Source: Clostridium sp. 1001271B_151109_B4 (GTDB taxonomy: Bacteria; Bacillota; Clostridia; Clostridiales; Clostridiaceae). From it: DNA of 43,439 nt. The stretch is taken from contig NZ_JADPBQ010000020.1 of the NCBI RefSeq assembly GCF_015670405.1, forward strand, positions 14,526 through 57,964, given 5' to 3'. Shown piece after piece: positions 18,470-26,778 of this stretch. Numbering within the stretch: position 1 is the stretch's first letter; each line of letters starts with the position of its first letter. A program made the translations under genes and the position numbers. Below the pieces are notes generated by a model. It made no database searches, was not told the origin of the DNA, and worked only from the letters and a program-made list of their open reading frames with translations.

Positions 18470-19339
18470 ATGGAAAAGAGAATAAGAAAAGCAATAATAC
18501 CAGCAGCAGGTCTGGGAACTAGATTTTTACCTGCAACAAAGGCTCAACCGAAGGAAATGCTTCCAATAGTTGATAAGCCAACATTACAATACATTATAGA
18601 AGAATGTGTTGCATCAGGAATAGAAGAAATTCTTATAATAACAGGAAGAAACAAAAAATCTATAGAAGATCATTTTGATAGAAGTGTTGAATTAGAAATG
18701 GAGCTTGAAAAAGCAGGAAAACAAGAAATGCTTGAAATGGTTAGAGAAATATCAGATATGGTAAATATCCATTTCATAAGACAAAAGCAACCAAGAGGAT
18801 TAGGACATGCTATACTTTGTGCAAAGACTTTCGTAGGAGATGAGCCATTTGCAGTACTTCTTGGAGATGACGTAGTTTATAATGATAATAAGCCATGCTT
18901 AAAGCAACTTGTTGATTGTTATGCAGAATACAAAACTTCAGTTTTAGGAGTTCAAACAGTAGCTCCTCAAGATGTAAACAAATATGGAATAGTTGGTGGA
19001 ATACACATTGAAGACAGAGTATACAAAGTAAAAGACTTAGTAGAAAAGCCAGCTATAGAAGAAGCACCTTCTAATGTGGCTATCTTAGGTAGATATATAA
19101 TTACACCAAAGATATTTGAAATATTAGAAAATACTAAACCAGGTAAGGGAAATGAAATTCAACTTACTGATGCATTGCTTGAACTTATTAAACATGAAGC
19201 AATGTATGCATATGATTTTGAAGGAAGAAGATATGATGTTGGGGACAAATTAGGATTCCTTCAAGCAACTGTAGAATATGCACTTAGAAAAGAAGAATTA
19301 AGAGATGGGTTTATAGAATATTTAAAAACTATAATATAA
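18470..19339 (+). CDS. galU: UTP-glucose-1-phosphate uridylyltransferase
   Basis: A 289-residue enzyme making UDP-glucose from UTP and glucose-1-phosphate. The nucleotide-binding signature IPAAGLGTRFLPATKAQPKE opens the protein. GDDVVYND holds the metal-binding Asp, and the VEKP and RYDVGDKLGFLQA segments are typical of GalU. The ATG at 18470 is eight bases after AAGGGA and is preferred to the adjacent GTG at 18467. UDP-glucose feeds envelope polysaccharide, teichoic acid and possibly the glycosyltransferase operon at 24.5 kb. Upstream is an extended -10 promoter; downstream a hairpin, then the unknown gene at 19402 and an LCP gene. Confidence 0.95.
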   Translation: MEKRIRKAIIPAAGLGTRFLPATKAQPKEMLPIVDKPTLQYIIEECVASGIEEILIITGRNKKSIEDHFDRSVELEMELEKAGKQEMLEMVREISDMVNIHFIRQKQPRGLGHAILCAKTFVGDEPFAVLLGDDVVYNDNKPCLKQLVDCYAEYKTSVLGVQTVAPQDVNKYGIVGGIHIEDRVYKVKDLVEKPAIEEAPSNVAILGRYIITPKIFEILENTKPGKGNEIQLTDALLELIKHEAMYAYDFEGRRYDVGDKLGFLQATVEYALRKEELRDGFIEYLKTII

Positions 19340-19351
19340 CTTTTTTTACTT

Positions 19352-19378
19352 CCTCAGAGGAATTATTTTCCTCTGGGG
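19352..19378 (+). terminator. Hairpin after galU
   Basis: CCTCAGAGGAA (19352-19362) pairs with TTCCTCTGGGG (19368-19378) with one G-U. There is no T-run after it, so it may be an attenuator or RNA-stability element rather than a full terminator. Confidence 0.45.
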
Positions 19379-19401
19379 AAATTTAATTATGGGGTGAAGA
19401 T

Positions 19402-19851
19402 ATGAAGGACACAAATATAGAAAAATTAATACTGAATTATGTAGAAAGTAATATAACAGAAGAAGTAAAAGAAGATTTTATTAATGCAGTAGTTCATTTC
19501 ATTATTAATGAAGAAAACTTTAACAAATACGATAGTATGAGAATTAAATATAGATTTAAAAAGATAAAATCTAACGATGTTCTTGATTACATCAAATTAT
19601 GCTCAATTTATGGATATATTATTTATAGATCAGTAGTGTTTGGATTAGTTGAAGATAGTGAAAAATCTAAATGTTGTGAAGTTATTATAGAACTAAGTAA
19701 TGAAATAACTAAGTACTTAACTATGGAAAGTGATGAATCAGACTTACATAAGAATATGGAGCTAGCAATTTCAAAATTATATATAAGTGATGAATGTAAT
19801 AACATTGTTTTAGATAAGTTTAAAGATTGTAAATTTGATTTCGTACAATAA
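19402..19851 (+). CDS. Unknown 149-residue helical protein, paralogue of 32612-33067
   Basis: A soluble, mostly helical, acidic product without membrane segment or signal peptide. It aligns along its length with the protein at 32612-33067: VESNITEEVKEDFINAVVHF versus IEEKLTNNLKRDFIVAAIHF, and the near-identical core LCSIYGYIIYRSVVFG versus LSAIYGYIVYRTVASG, then shared ITKYLT/VSNYIT and ISDECN/ISNECN. I do not recognise the family. GGGGTGAAG just upstream is the RBS. It sits between galU and the LCP gene in the same direction, so an envelope-related or stress role is possible but unproven. Confidence 0.7.
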   Translation: MKDTNIEKLILNYVESNITEEVKEDFINAVVHFIINEENFNKYDSMRIKYRFKKIKSNDVLDYIKLCSIYGYIIYRSVVFGLVEDSEKSKCCEVIIELSNEITKYLTMESDESDLHKNMELAISKLYISDECNNIVLDKFKDCKFDFVQ

Positions 19852-19898
19852 TATAAATAAGTATTAATATATTATTAGTTATGTGAGGAGTAATAGTA

Positions 19899-20882
19899 AT
19901 GAAAAAGAATAAGGGTAAAAAGATTGCATTATGGATTTTAGCAATTGTTTTAGTTATAGTTTTAGGTGCAGTTGGTGGAGCGTTTATTTATGCAAATTCT
20001 TTATTTAATAAGATGGAAAAGGTTGAAATAGATAAAGATAATGTTGGAATTACAGAAGAGGTCCAAGAAAAATTATCTGAATATGATGACAAGGTAACAA
20101 ACATAGCTTTATTTGGTATAGATGCTGGAGAAGATGGTATTGGAAGATCGGATTCTATAATGATAGCAACTATAGATACACATAATAAGAAGTTAAAGTT
20201 AACATCAATAATGAGAGATTCTTATGTAAGTATTGATGGTCATGGATTAGATAAGATAAATCATGCTTATGCCTTTGGTAAATCACAATTAGCTATTAAA
20301 ACCTTAAATGAAAATTTTGATTTAAACATAGAGGATTTTGTTGCAGTTAACTTTTCATCATTACCTAAAATAATAGATAAAATAGGTGGAATAGAATTAG
20401 ACATAGATTCAGAAGAATTAAAATATATTAATGGATATATAAGTGATATAAATTCAGTTAATGGAACAAATTCTCCAGCAATATCAACTACTGGACTTCA
20501 ACATGTAGATGGTACGCAAGCTATGGGATACTGTAGAATAAGATATACTTCTGGTGGGGATTATAAGAGAACTGAAAGACATAGGGAAGTTTTAACTAAG
20601 ATATTTGAAAAGATATTATCTATGTCACCAACATCTTACCCATCATTATTAAGTGATTTATTACCAATGGTTAGCACAAGTCTTGATGCAAGTGAAATAA
20701 TGGATTTAGGTAATAAATTATTAAGTATAGGAAATTCAAGCTTAGAACAAGAAAGGTTCCCGAGAGATGGGTACTGTGAAGGGCAAATGATAAATGGAGT
20801 ATATTATTTAACATTTGATAAAGAAACAACTGTAAATCAGTTACATGATTATATTTTTGAAGATAAGAAAACTTGGGAATAA
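19899..20882 (+). CDS. LCP-family (LytR-CpsA-Psr) glycopolymer transferase
   Basis: A 327-residue protein with a short basic N-terminus, one signal-anchor helix (about 8-32) and an extracellular LCP domain (about 62-245). Conserved features include IALFGIDAGEDGIGRSDSIM, the Arg in SIMRDSYV, DKINHAYAFG and the RIRYTSGGDYKRTERHREV block with the essential Arg residues. LCP proteins move undecaprenyl-linked glycopolymers (wall teichoic acid, capsule) onto peptidoglycan. GAGGAG (19885-19890) precedes the ATG. Placement two genes after galU fits an envelope-polymer cluster. Confidence 0.93.
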   Translation: MKKNKGKKIALWILAIVLVIVLGAVGGAFIYANSLFNKMEKVEIDKDNVGITEEVQEKLSEYDDKVTNIALFGIDAGEDGIGRSDSIMIATIDTHNKKLKLTSIMRDSYVSIDGHGLDKINHAYAFGKSQLAIKTLNENFDLNIEDFVAVNFSSLPKIIDKIGGIELDIDSEELKYINGYISDINSVNGTNSPAISTTGLQHVDGTQAMGYCRIRYTSGGDYKRTERHREVLTKIFEKILSMSPTSYPSLLSDLLPMVSTSLDASEIMDLGNKLLSIGNSSLEQERFPRDGYCEGQMINGVYYLTFDKETTVNQLHDYIFEDKKTWE

Positions 20883-20889
20883 TAAATAG

Positions 20890-20932
20890 TGCCTCCGTTG
20901 CCAATTCAATATTTGGATTGACAACGGAGGCA
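20890..20932 (+). terminator. GC-rich hairpin after the LCP gene
   Basis: TGCCTCCGTTG (20890-20900) pairs perfectly with CAACGGAGGCA (20922-20932), with further partial pairing inside. The stem is unusually GC-rich for this DNA. The 3' flank is A-rich, so termination strength is uncertain. Confidence 0.55.
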
Positions 20933-20990
20933 AAAACATATATTTCTATCATAAGGGAATAAATAGATATATTAGTATGGGGATATTATT

Positions 20991-21101
20991 TAGTTTTATA
21001 ATTAATATTATTTAGTTTTATAATTAATATTATTTAGTTTTATAATTAATATTATTTCACAAGCAGCAATTGATTTTGTAGTTTTATAATTAATATTATT
21101 T
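20991..21101 (+). repeat. 22-bp phased tandem repeat upstream of the VanZ gene
   Basis: TAGTTTTATAATTAATATTA recurs exactly at 20991, 21013, 21035 and 21079, a strict 22-bp period. The unit at 21057 is replaced by unrelated sequence of exactly one period, so phase is kept. The array lies about 170 bases before the next gene. The remainder of 20941-21272 shows no other feature. Confidence 0.9.
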
Positions 21102-21272
21102 ATATAATATGATTCTATCTAAATTGATATGTATAGCAATAAGTAAGAGAATTGCTTATTATTAGTCTAGATAGATGAAATATTTTAACTTTTATAGTTT
21201 ATGAATAAATAAAATGGTAAGAATAGTGGTTATATAACTTAATAGGTTTATTTTAATTAAGGGGGGACAGGT

Positions 21273-22091
21273 ATGAAGAAAAAATTAAGTATAGTATTGT
21301 GTATATTATGGATGGGATTTATATTTTATAATTCCAGTCAACCAGGAAATCAATCTAATGAAAAAAGTACTAAGGTACTTAATATGATAAAAGAATTTAA
21401 AGATGATACACTTGATATGATTAGAAAAATAATGAATGGTAATAATAGTTCAAGCTTAAATGGATATATAGTTTATAATGAAAGTACAAGGAAAATAGTT
21501 AATCCTAATAGTACTATTAATTGGGGAAAGTGTAATGAAGAAGAGATAAGTAATATATTTATTACATATGATAATAGTGAAAGTTATGATAGTATTGAGC
21601 TTTGTGGGATTAATTCAGAAAAGGTGGCTTATAATAAAATAGCTTCAAATGGGATAAAAATTAATAAAGTAAGCCTAGAATCAAATGATATTTTAAAAAA
21701 TAGAAGAATTAGTATTAATAAAAGTGATATTAAGAATTTGCTTATTAAAGTAAGTGATAAGATAAAAGCATTTGTATATGAGCATTTTAATAATTTTAAT
21801 GTTTTTGTTAGAAAATGTGCTCATGCCTTTGAGTTTTCAGTTCTTGCTATACTTTTATTATGGGCAATGTCATGTCATGGCATTAAGGGAATGAAATCTG
21901 TTATTTTTGCATTATTAATAGTTTTCTTTTATGCAATGACAGATGAATTTCATCAGTTATTTGTACCAGGAAGAGGAGCTAATATTAATGATGTTATGAT
22001 TGATTTTATTGGTGGAATAATAGGAAGTGTTTTATATACTTGCATTAGCTGGCTTTGTAATTTTAAAGTAAGTGCTTTTGAAAGAGTGTAA
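21273..22091 (+). CDS. VanZ-like membrane protein with an internal insertion
   Basis: A 272-residue protein. VanZ-type motifs are split: MGFIFYNSSQPGNQSNEKS at the N-terminus, then RKCAHAFEFSVLAILLLW, DEFHQLFVPGRGANINDV and DFIGGIIGSVLY in the last 90 residues. Between them (about residues 45-175) lies a polar, Asn/Ser/Lys-rich segment, probably extracytoplasmic, absent from small VanZ-like proteins. Family members are linked to teicoplanin resistance and lipid or glycan handling; the function here is unknown. AAGGGGGG precedes the ATG. Monocistronic. Confidence 0.85.
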   Translation: MKKKLSIVLCILWMGFIFYNSSQPGNQSNEKSTKVLNMIKEFKDDTLDMIRKIMNGNNSSSLNGYIVYNESTRKIVNPNSTINWGKCNEEEISNIFITYDNSESYDSIELCGINSEKVAYNKIASNGIKINKVSLESNDILKNRRISINKSDIKNLLIKVSDKIKAFVYEHFNNFNVFVRKCAHAFEFSVLAILLLWAMSCHGIKGMKSVIFALLIVFFYAMTDEFHQLFVPGRGANINDVMIDFIGGIIGSVLYTCISWLCNFKVSAFERV

Positions 22092-22118
22092 TTAAAAAGT
22101 TCATAGTTATAAATAGGA

Positions 22119-22277
22119 CTGAATATTAGTGCTTTATACAGTTCAATTTAAGAACCAGGTAAGAATTAATGAGTTTGAGTAGAATTGAATATTAGTTCTT
22201 TATGCAGGAAGGTGAGTTTACTATGATGCTATCTTTAGAAGATAAGAAATTGAATATTAGTGCTTTATACAGGAAGG
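22119..22277 (+). repeat. Three 28-bp direct repeats spaced about 65 bp
   Basis: Copies start near 22120 (matches only over the first 21 bases), 22185 and 22250; the core is TGAATATTAGTGCTTTATAC and copies 2 and 3 continue AGGAAGG. Intervening sequences (about 37-44 bases) are unrelated. No cas genes are in the window. The meaning is unclear: CRISPR-like spacing, or relics of repeated leader or coding segments. Confidence 0.75.
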
Positions 22278-22333
22278 CTTTTTTATCTACATGAAAGTAT
22301 AATTAAAAAGATGTAATAGTGATTGAGTTAAAT

Positions 22334-22407
22334 AATAAAAGATACCTAATTGGAGGCTGCTGAAAATATGTGATTTTTCAGTATATATCCAAGTGGTATC
22401 TTTTATT
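22334..22407. terminator. Bidirectional terminator between VanZ and MscS genes
   Basis: AATAAAAGATACC (22334-22346) pairs perfectly with 22395-22407. TTGG/CCAA and CTGAAAA/TTTTCAG add inner stems. T-rich flanks lie on both strands. Confidence 0.78.
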
Positions 22408-22451
22408 TTAGTGTAAATATTAATTTTTATATTACACAAAGAATGTTAATT

Positions 22452-23276
22452 TTATTTAGATGATATTTCATTTTTTATATGTAAATCCATTTGTGGGTAT
22501 GGAATACTAATATCTTCATTATCAAAGGCAACTTTTACAGATTCAAGTAAGTCAAAATGTACCTTCCAATAATCACTATTATTAACCCAAGCTCTTACTA
22601 CAAAATTAATAGCACTATCGCCATGATTAGAAAGAGCAATAAATGGTTCTGGTGTTTTTAAAATTAAGTCATGAGCTTCTACTATATTAGATAAAACTCT
22701 TTTAACCTTCAATATGTCTTGTTCATATCCTACACCAAAAGTTAAGTCAACTCTTCTTAATTCTTTAGCAGAGTAGTTTACTATACTTCCATTAGCTAAA
22801 GTTCCGTTTGGGACAAGTATTAATTTATTATCAACACTTACTATATGTGTGTAAAACATACCTATTTTTTCAATAGTACCATTGTGCCCAGCCCCTTCAA
22901 CATAATCACCAACATTGAAAGGTCTTATTAATAAAATTACTAAACCACCAGCAAAGTTAGATAAACTTCCTTGAAGAGCAAGTCCAATTGCAACCCCAGC
23001 TGAAGCAAATACTGCTGCTATTCCAGTAGTTTTAATTCCTACATATTCTAAGAATACATAAAGAACTATACCTTTTAATATTACTTCTATAAAGGTATCT
23101 AAAAAAGAACAAACAGTTAGATCTATATTTCTTCTCTCTAAAGCTTTATTTAATATGTTAACTATTTTCTTAGAAAGTTTCCAACCAATCCATAATATAA
23201 GCAATCCGATGATTAGCCTTATACCATCTGTAGCTGCCCAGTTAAACATTTTTTCTAAAAATTTTTCTAAATTCAT
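22452..23276 (-). CDS. mscS: Small-conductance mechanosensitive channel
   Basis: A 274-residue protein of the size of E. coli MscS (286). Three membrane helices are followed by a cytoplasmic vestibule. The pore helix TM3 reads AVFASAGVAIGLALQGSLSN, with the Ala/Gly packing pattern, then FAGGLVILLIRPFNVGDYVE as in the family. Opens under membrane tension to release solutes on hypo-osmotic shock. GGAGG lies 13 bases upstream of the ATG, slightly far. Faces the VanZ gene across a shared terminator. Confidence 0.93.
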   Translation of the reverse strand: MNLEKFLEKMFNWAATDGIRLIIGLLILWIGWKLSKKIVNILNKALERRNIDLTVCSFLDTFIEVILKGIVLYVFLEYVGIKTTGIAAVFASAGVAIGLALQGSLSNFAGGLVILLIRPFNVGDYVEGAGHNGTIEKIGMFYTHIVSVDNKLILVPNGTLANGSIVNYSAKELRRVDLTFGVGYEQDILKVKRVLSNIVEAHDLILKTPEPFIALSNHGDSAINFVVRAWVNNSDYWKVHFDLLESVKVAFDNEDISIPYPQMDLHIKNEISSK

Positions 23277-23593
23277 AGTTATGAAGAATCCTCCTTTTTA
23301 TATCATAATGTTTTATATTATATAGTATTTTTGGGCATTGTTCCAATACAAATATTGCCTCTTGCTAGAAAGGTTACTCAATTAAGGGTGAGTAGTTAGG
23401 TAAAAAAGGAATGATAAAGGACAAACTTTAATCTTAAGCTAATTACAATAACTAGTCATGAGTAGATAAATTAATTTATGCACTTTTGTGTTATAAAAAA
23501 GTTTTAAAAATTAAGTTTTTTGTAAAAATGTTTATATCCCGTATATGTATTAAGTGTAACCACAAAAAATCAAATAAAAGGGAGGAATTTATT
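23277..23593. other. Intergenic region between mscS and the DUF1659 gene
   Basis: About 315 bases of AT-rich DNA holding both divergent promoters. I see no clear -35/-10 pair, hairpin or ORF with RBS until AAAGGGAGG at 23577-23585. Confidence 0.5.
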
Positions 23594-23815
23594 ATGGCAA
23601 ATAAAGCTCTTGAAAGTACGGTATTATCAATTGAGGTTGAAACTGCAATTGATAAGGATGGAAATCCAACATTCTCAAAAAAGAAAATAGGAAATTTAGT
23701 TGCAAATGCAGAAGCAGGCAAAATTCAATCAGTAGCTGATTTAGTAGCAGGAATACTTGAAAAAAATACTGGTTATTACTATGTAACTGAAGTATCTCAA
23801 ATTGAAAGTAATTAA
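23594..23815 (+). CDS. DUF1659 small protein
   Basis: A 73-residue protein starting MANKALESTVLSIEVETAID, with the DUF1659 pattern ending TGYYYVTEVSQI. The strong RBS AAAGGGAGG fixes the ATG at 23594; the longer open frame from 23486 is spurious. It is followed 22 bases later by a DUF2922 gene, a pairing common in Firmicutes. Function unknown; probably cytoplasmic, beta-rich. Confidence 0.88.
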   Translation: MANKALESTVLSIEVETAIDKDGNPTFSKKKIGNLVANAEAGKIQSVADLVAGILEKNTGYYYVTEVSQIESN

Positions 23816-23837
23816 TAAGGGAAAGGATGTGTAAATT

Positions 23838-24053
23838 ATGGAGTATACATTAACTATGACTTTTATAACTGAATCTGGAGAAAAGGCTAATTTTATAATT
23901 TCTGATGTAAAGGAAAATATAAGTGAAGCAGAAGTTAAAGCTCTTATGGATGAAATTATAGCAAATGCTATTTTTTCTAATAAGAAAGGTTCTTATGTAA
24001 CTAAGTCAGCTGCTTCAGTAACACAAAAACAAGTAACTAAATTTACTATTTAG
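23838..24053 (+). CDS. DUF2922 small protein
   Basis: A 71-residue protein, MEYTLTMTFITESGEKANFI with the family's central VKALMDEIIANAIF and closing KQVTKFTI strand. Cotranscribed with the DUF1659 gene (22-base gap, AAGGGAAAGG RBS) and ended by a strong terminator. Function unknown; likely a partner of DUF1659, given their conserved adjacency and similar size. Confidence 0.88.
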   Translation: MEYTLTMTFITESGEKANFIISDVKENISEAEVKALMDEIIANAIFSNKKGSYVTKSAASVTQKQVTKFTI

Positions 24054-24066
24054 TAATAAAATTTAT

Positions 24067-24113
24067 AAATACCAGTTATTAGATCTTTAAGAACTAATAG
24101 CTGGTATTTTTGT
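24067..24113 (+). terminator. Terminator after the DUF1659-DUF2922 pair
   Basis: AAATACCAGTTATTA (24067-24081) pairs with TAATAGCTGGTATTT (24095-24109) with one G-U, then T residues. Confidence 0.85.
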
Positions 24114-24203
24114 TGTGTGATAGTTATATCACTATAAGTAAAGCAATAAAGGTTAATAAAAGGAAGAAGTTGATTTATCATATTTTAAGATTCACCATCA
24201 ATT

Positions 24204-24320
24204 AGAGTAATTTTTATGGATAATGGATAGATATTGGAGGCTAGTGCTCCAGATGAAGTATTTATTAATGCTAAAAGTGATAGATGTATTGAGTTTTTAG
24301 ATAAAGTAATTGCTCATTAA
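24204..24320 (+). pseudogene. C-terminal scrap of an amino-acid ABC transporter ATPase
   Basis: One frame reads RVIFMDNG, a TAG stop (24228-24230), then ILEASAPDEVFINAKSDRCI and EFLDKVIAH, ending at 24320. This is the characteristic end of GlnQ-type polar amino-acid ABC ATPases (family pattern RVIFMD.G.I.E.G.PEEVF.NPK..R...FL.KVL). All Walker motifs are gone. A terminator remains downstream. Confidence 0.65.
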
Positions 24321-24334
24321 TTAATAATTAATGG

Positions 24335-24377
24335 ACCCTGAGGGTGTAGTAGGAAGCTACATCTTCAGGGTTTATTT
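24335..24377 (+). terminator. Terminator left behind after the ABC ATPase remnant
   Basis: ACCCTGAGGGTGTAG pairs with CTACATCTTCAGGGT (two G-U pairs), followed by TTATTTTTG. Confidence 0.8.
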
Positions 24378-24450
24378 TTGTTAAAAAATTAATATAATTG
24401 AATAAAGTCGATAAATGTAATATCATATAGATGTAAATTGTATTTTAAAA

Positions 24451-24480
24451 ATAGAAAAAAATAGAAAAAAATAGAAAAAT
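24451..24480 (+). repeat. Three phased 10-bp A-tract repeats
   Basis: ATAGAAAAAA occurs at 24451 and 24461, and ATAGAAAAAT at 24471: A-tracts in exact helical phase, a recipe for curved DNA. They lie 35 bases before the glycosyltransferase start, upstream of its RBS (AGGAG near 24502). Confidence 0.8.
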
Positions 24481-24514
24481 AGAAAGTAGAATAGTGAAGT
24501 AGTAGGAGAAGAAG

Positions 24515-26776
24515 ATGAAGAAAATTTATAAAAATAGTATTTTTTGCGTTACTATTATCTTAGAAATAATTTATTTAATATGGCGTGTATTTTTTACAAT
24601 TCCTCTATCTAATGGATTATTCCCTGCTATATTTGGAATTATATTAGTATACTCTGAAATAGTAACTGCTCTAGGAACTTTTGATTTAATGTATAAATCA
24701 TTTACCTATAAAGATGAATTAGAGTTAGTTCCTATTGAAAAAGATGAATTTCCACATATAGATGTATTAATAGCAACTCATAATGAAGATGCCGACTTAT
24801 TATATAAAACAATTAATGCATGCACATTTATGGATTATCCAGATAAGAGTAAAGTACATATTTATATTTGTGATGACACTAATAGAAGTGAAATTAAAGA
24901 TTTAGCAGACCATTTTGGAGTAGGATATATTGGACTTGAAGATAACAAACATGCAAAGTCAGGAAATTATAATAATGCTTTAATGAATACAACATCGCCA
25001 CTTATTGCAACATTTGATGCTGACATGATTCCTCAAAGATCATTTTTACTTAAAACTGTTCCATATTTCTTTTTACCTTATTATAAAAAGGAAGATGATA
25101 AGTGGATTAAATTAAGTGAAGAAGAAGCAGAAAAAAACAAGAAGATCGGATTTATACAAACTCCACAAGGTTTTTATAATGCTGACTTATTTCAATATAA
25201 CTTATATTCAGAAGAAAATATTCCAAATGAGCAAGACTTCTTTTCAAAGGAGATAAATATATTACGTAATGGTTCAAACTCAACTGTTTATACAGGGAGT
25301 AACACGGTTATTTCTAGAGAGGCATTAGAAAGTATTGGGTTGTTTCCAGTAAACACTATTACTGAAGATTATGAAACGGGATTACGTATACAAGCTAAGG
25401 GATATAAAACTTTTTCAACTAGTGAAGTATTAGCTTGTGGAATTACCCCTAATACAATTAAAGGGATGATTTCTCAAAGAAGAAGATGGGCACGAGGTGT
25501 TATTCAAAGTAGTAGAAATTGTTTAATTCCTTTTAATAAAGGTTTATCAATTGCAGGAAATTTAAGCTATCTTTTTGGATTTTCATATTGGTGGTCATTT
25601 TTTAGAAGAATCATATTTATATTAGCCCCAATTATGTTTGCTTTATTTGATGTACAAGTTGTCAATTGTAGTTTTAGGGATATTTTATTATTTTGGGCAC
25701 CAGCATATTTTTTCAATACACTTTCAATGAGATTATTATCTAACAAAATAAGAAATGAAAGATGGAATCAAATTATAGATACCATTTTGGCACCATTTTT
25801 AGTTATTCCTGTATTTTTAGAAACAATTTGTATTAGTCAAAAGAAATTTAAAGTTACAGATAAGAGTAAGGTAATTAAGAAGGATTATAAGGCTGTAATT
25901 TATGCAATTCCTAATTTAATATTATTAGTTTTATCAATACTAGCTATAATTAAATATACTAAAGGGAAGTATTCTATGGCACTTGTATATAGTATGTTTA
26001 TTATATTTTGGTTGAGTTACAATATCATTAACTTAATATATGCTATGTACTTTTCATTAGGTAGAAAAATATATAGAACTTCAGATCGTATTGTAGTTAA
26101 AGAAAATATTGTAAGCATGGATCCTCAAGTTGATTTAAGTGGAATAACTTGTGATTTATCTGATACTGGGCTTTCTTTTAAAGTACCTAATTATACTTAT
26201 TTTCCAGTAGATAGAGATGTAAAGTTAGAAATTGTTACTGATTTATATAAAGCTGAGTTCAAAGCAGAGATTATTATTTGTACAAAATTAGAAGAGTCTG
26301 GAGAATATATTTATAGATGCAAAATTACAGATATTGATGATAAAAATAAGCGTCAATATTTACAAATAATACATGACCGTAATATAGAATCAACAAATGA
26401 ATTAAATTTGTGGATGACTACTATTGATGGAATTATATTAAATGCTCATAAGAGAATTGAAATTAATGAAAAAGAAAAGAGAAAAATGCCAAGGGTTAAA
26501 ATTAACGAAGATATTCTTTTGGATAATAATATAAGAGCAACATTAGTAGATTTTAATTATAATTATATACTTTTAAATAATATATCAGAGGAAATTAAAA
26601 GACATAAAATTTATTCTTTTATATTAAAGGACAAGCATGAATTAAAAGTCAAATTATATGAAAAATCAGGAACAAGTTCTAAAAATTTATTTAAAATTAT
26701 AAACCATGAAGAATTAATATATGATAAACAATTTGTTAGTTTAATAAATGAATATGCAAGAAAGGAGAGTATATAA
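24515..26776 (+). CDS. Membrane GT2 glycosyltransferase with PilZ domain (BcsA-like)
   Basis: The 753-residue protein resembles cellulose-synthase-type processive enzymes. Membrane helices lie at about 8-55. The GT-A domain (80-330) shows DD at 120-121, FDADM (DXD 168-170), TED (283-285) and QRRRW (321-325). Further helices span about 355-510, and a PilZ domain follows with RTSDR (RxxxR, 521-525) and DLSDTG (DxSxxG, 547-552), the c-di-GMP-binding pair. The last 150 residues are less defined and may be a second, degenerate PilZ fold. It should polymerise and export a sugar polymer under c-di-GMP control. First gene of a three-gene operon; two bases separate its stop from the next start. Product sugar unknown. 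Confidence 0.9.
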   Translation: MKKIYKNSIFCVTIILEIIYLIWRVFFTIPLSNGLFPAIFGIILVYSEIVTALGTFDLMYKSFTYKDELELVPIEKDEFPHIDVLIATHNEDADLLYKTINACTFMDYPDKSKVHIYICDDTNRSEIKDLADHFGVGYIGLEDNKHAKSGNYNNALMNTTSPLIATFDADMIPQRSFLLKTVPYFFLPYYKKEDDKWIKLSEEEAEKNKKIGFIQTPQGFYNADLFQYNLYSEENIPNEQDFFSKEINILRNGSNSTVYTGSNTVISREALESIGLFPVNTITEDYETGLRIQAKGYKTFSTSEVLACGITPNTIKGMISQRRRWARGVIQSSRNCLIPFNKGLSIAGNLSYLFGFSYWWSFFRRIIFILAPIMFALFDVQVVNCSFRDILLFWAPAYFFNTLSMRLLSNKIRNERWNQIIDTILAPFLVIPVFLETICISQKKFKVTDKSKVIKKDYKAVIYAIPNLILLVLSILAIIKYTKGKYSMALVYSMFIIFWLSYNIINLIYAMYFSLGRKIYRTSDRIVVKENIVSMDPQVDLSGITCDLSDTGLSFKVPNYTYFPVDRDVKLEIVTDLYKAEFKAEIIICTKLEESGEYIYRCKITDIDDKNKRQYLQIIHDRNIESTNELNLWMTTIDGIILNAHKRIEINEKEKRKMPRVKINEDILLDNNIRATLVDFNYNYILLNNISEEIKRHKIYSFILKDKHELKVKLYEKSGTSSKNLFKIINHEELIYDKQFVSLINEYARKESI

Positions 26777-26778
26777 TA

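Noticed and set aside
22119..22277. Calling the spaced repeats a CRISPR array
   Set aside because: Only three copies, the first with just 21 matching bases, and no cas gene in the window; listed as repeats instead.
24375..24514. A c-di-GMP riboswitch before the PilZ glycosyltransferase
   Set aside because: The GEMM-type conserved core is absent; only A-tract repeats are seen.
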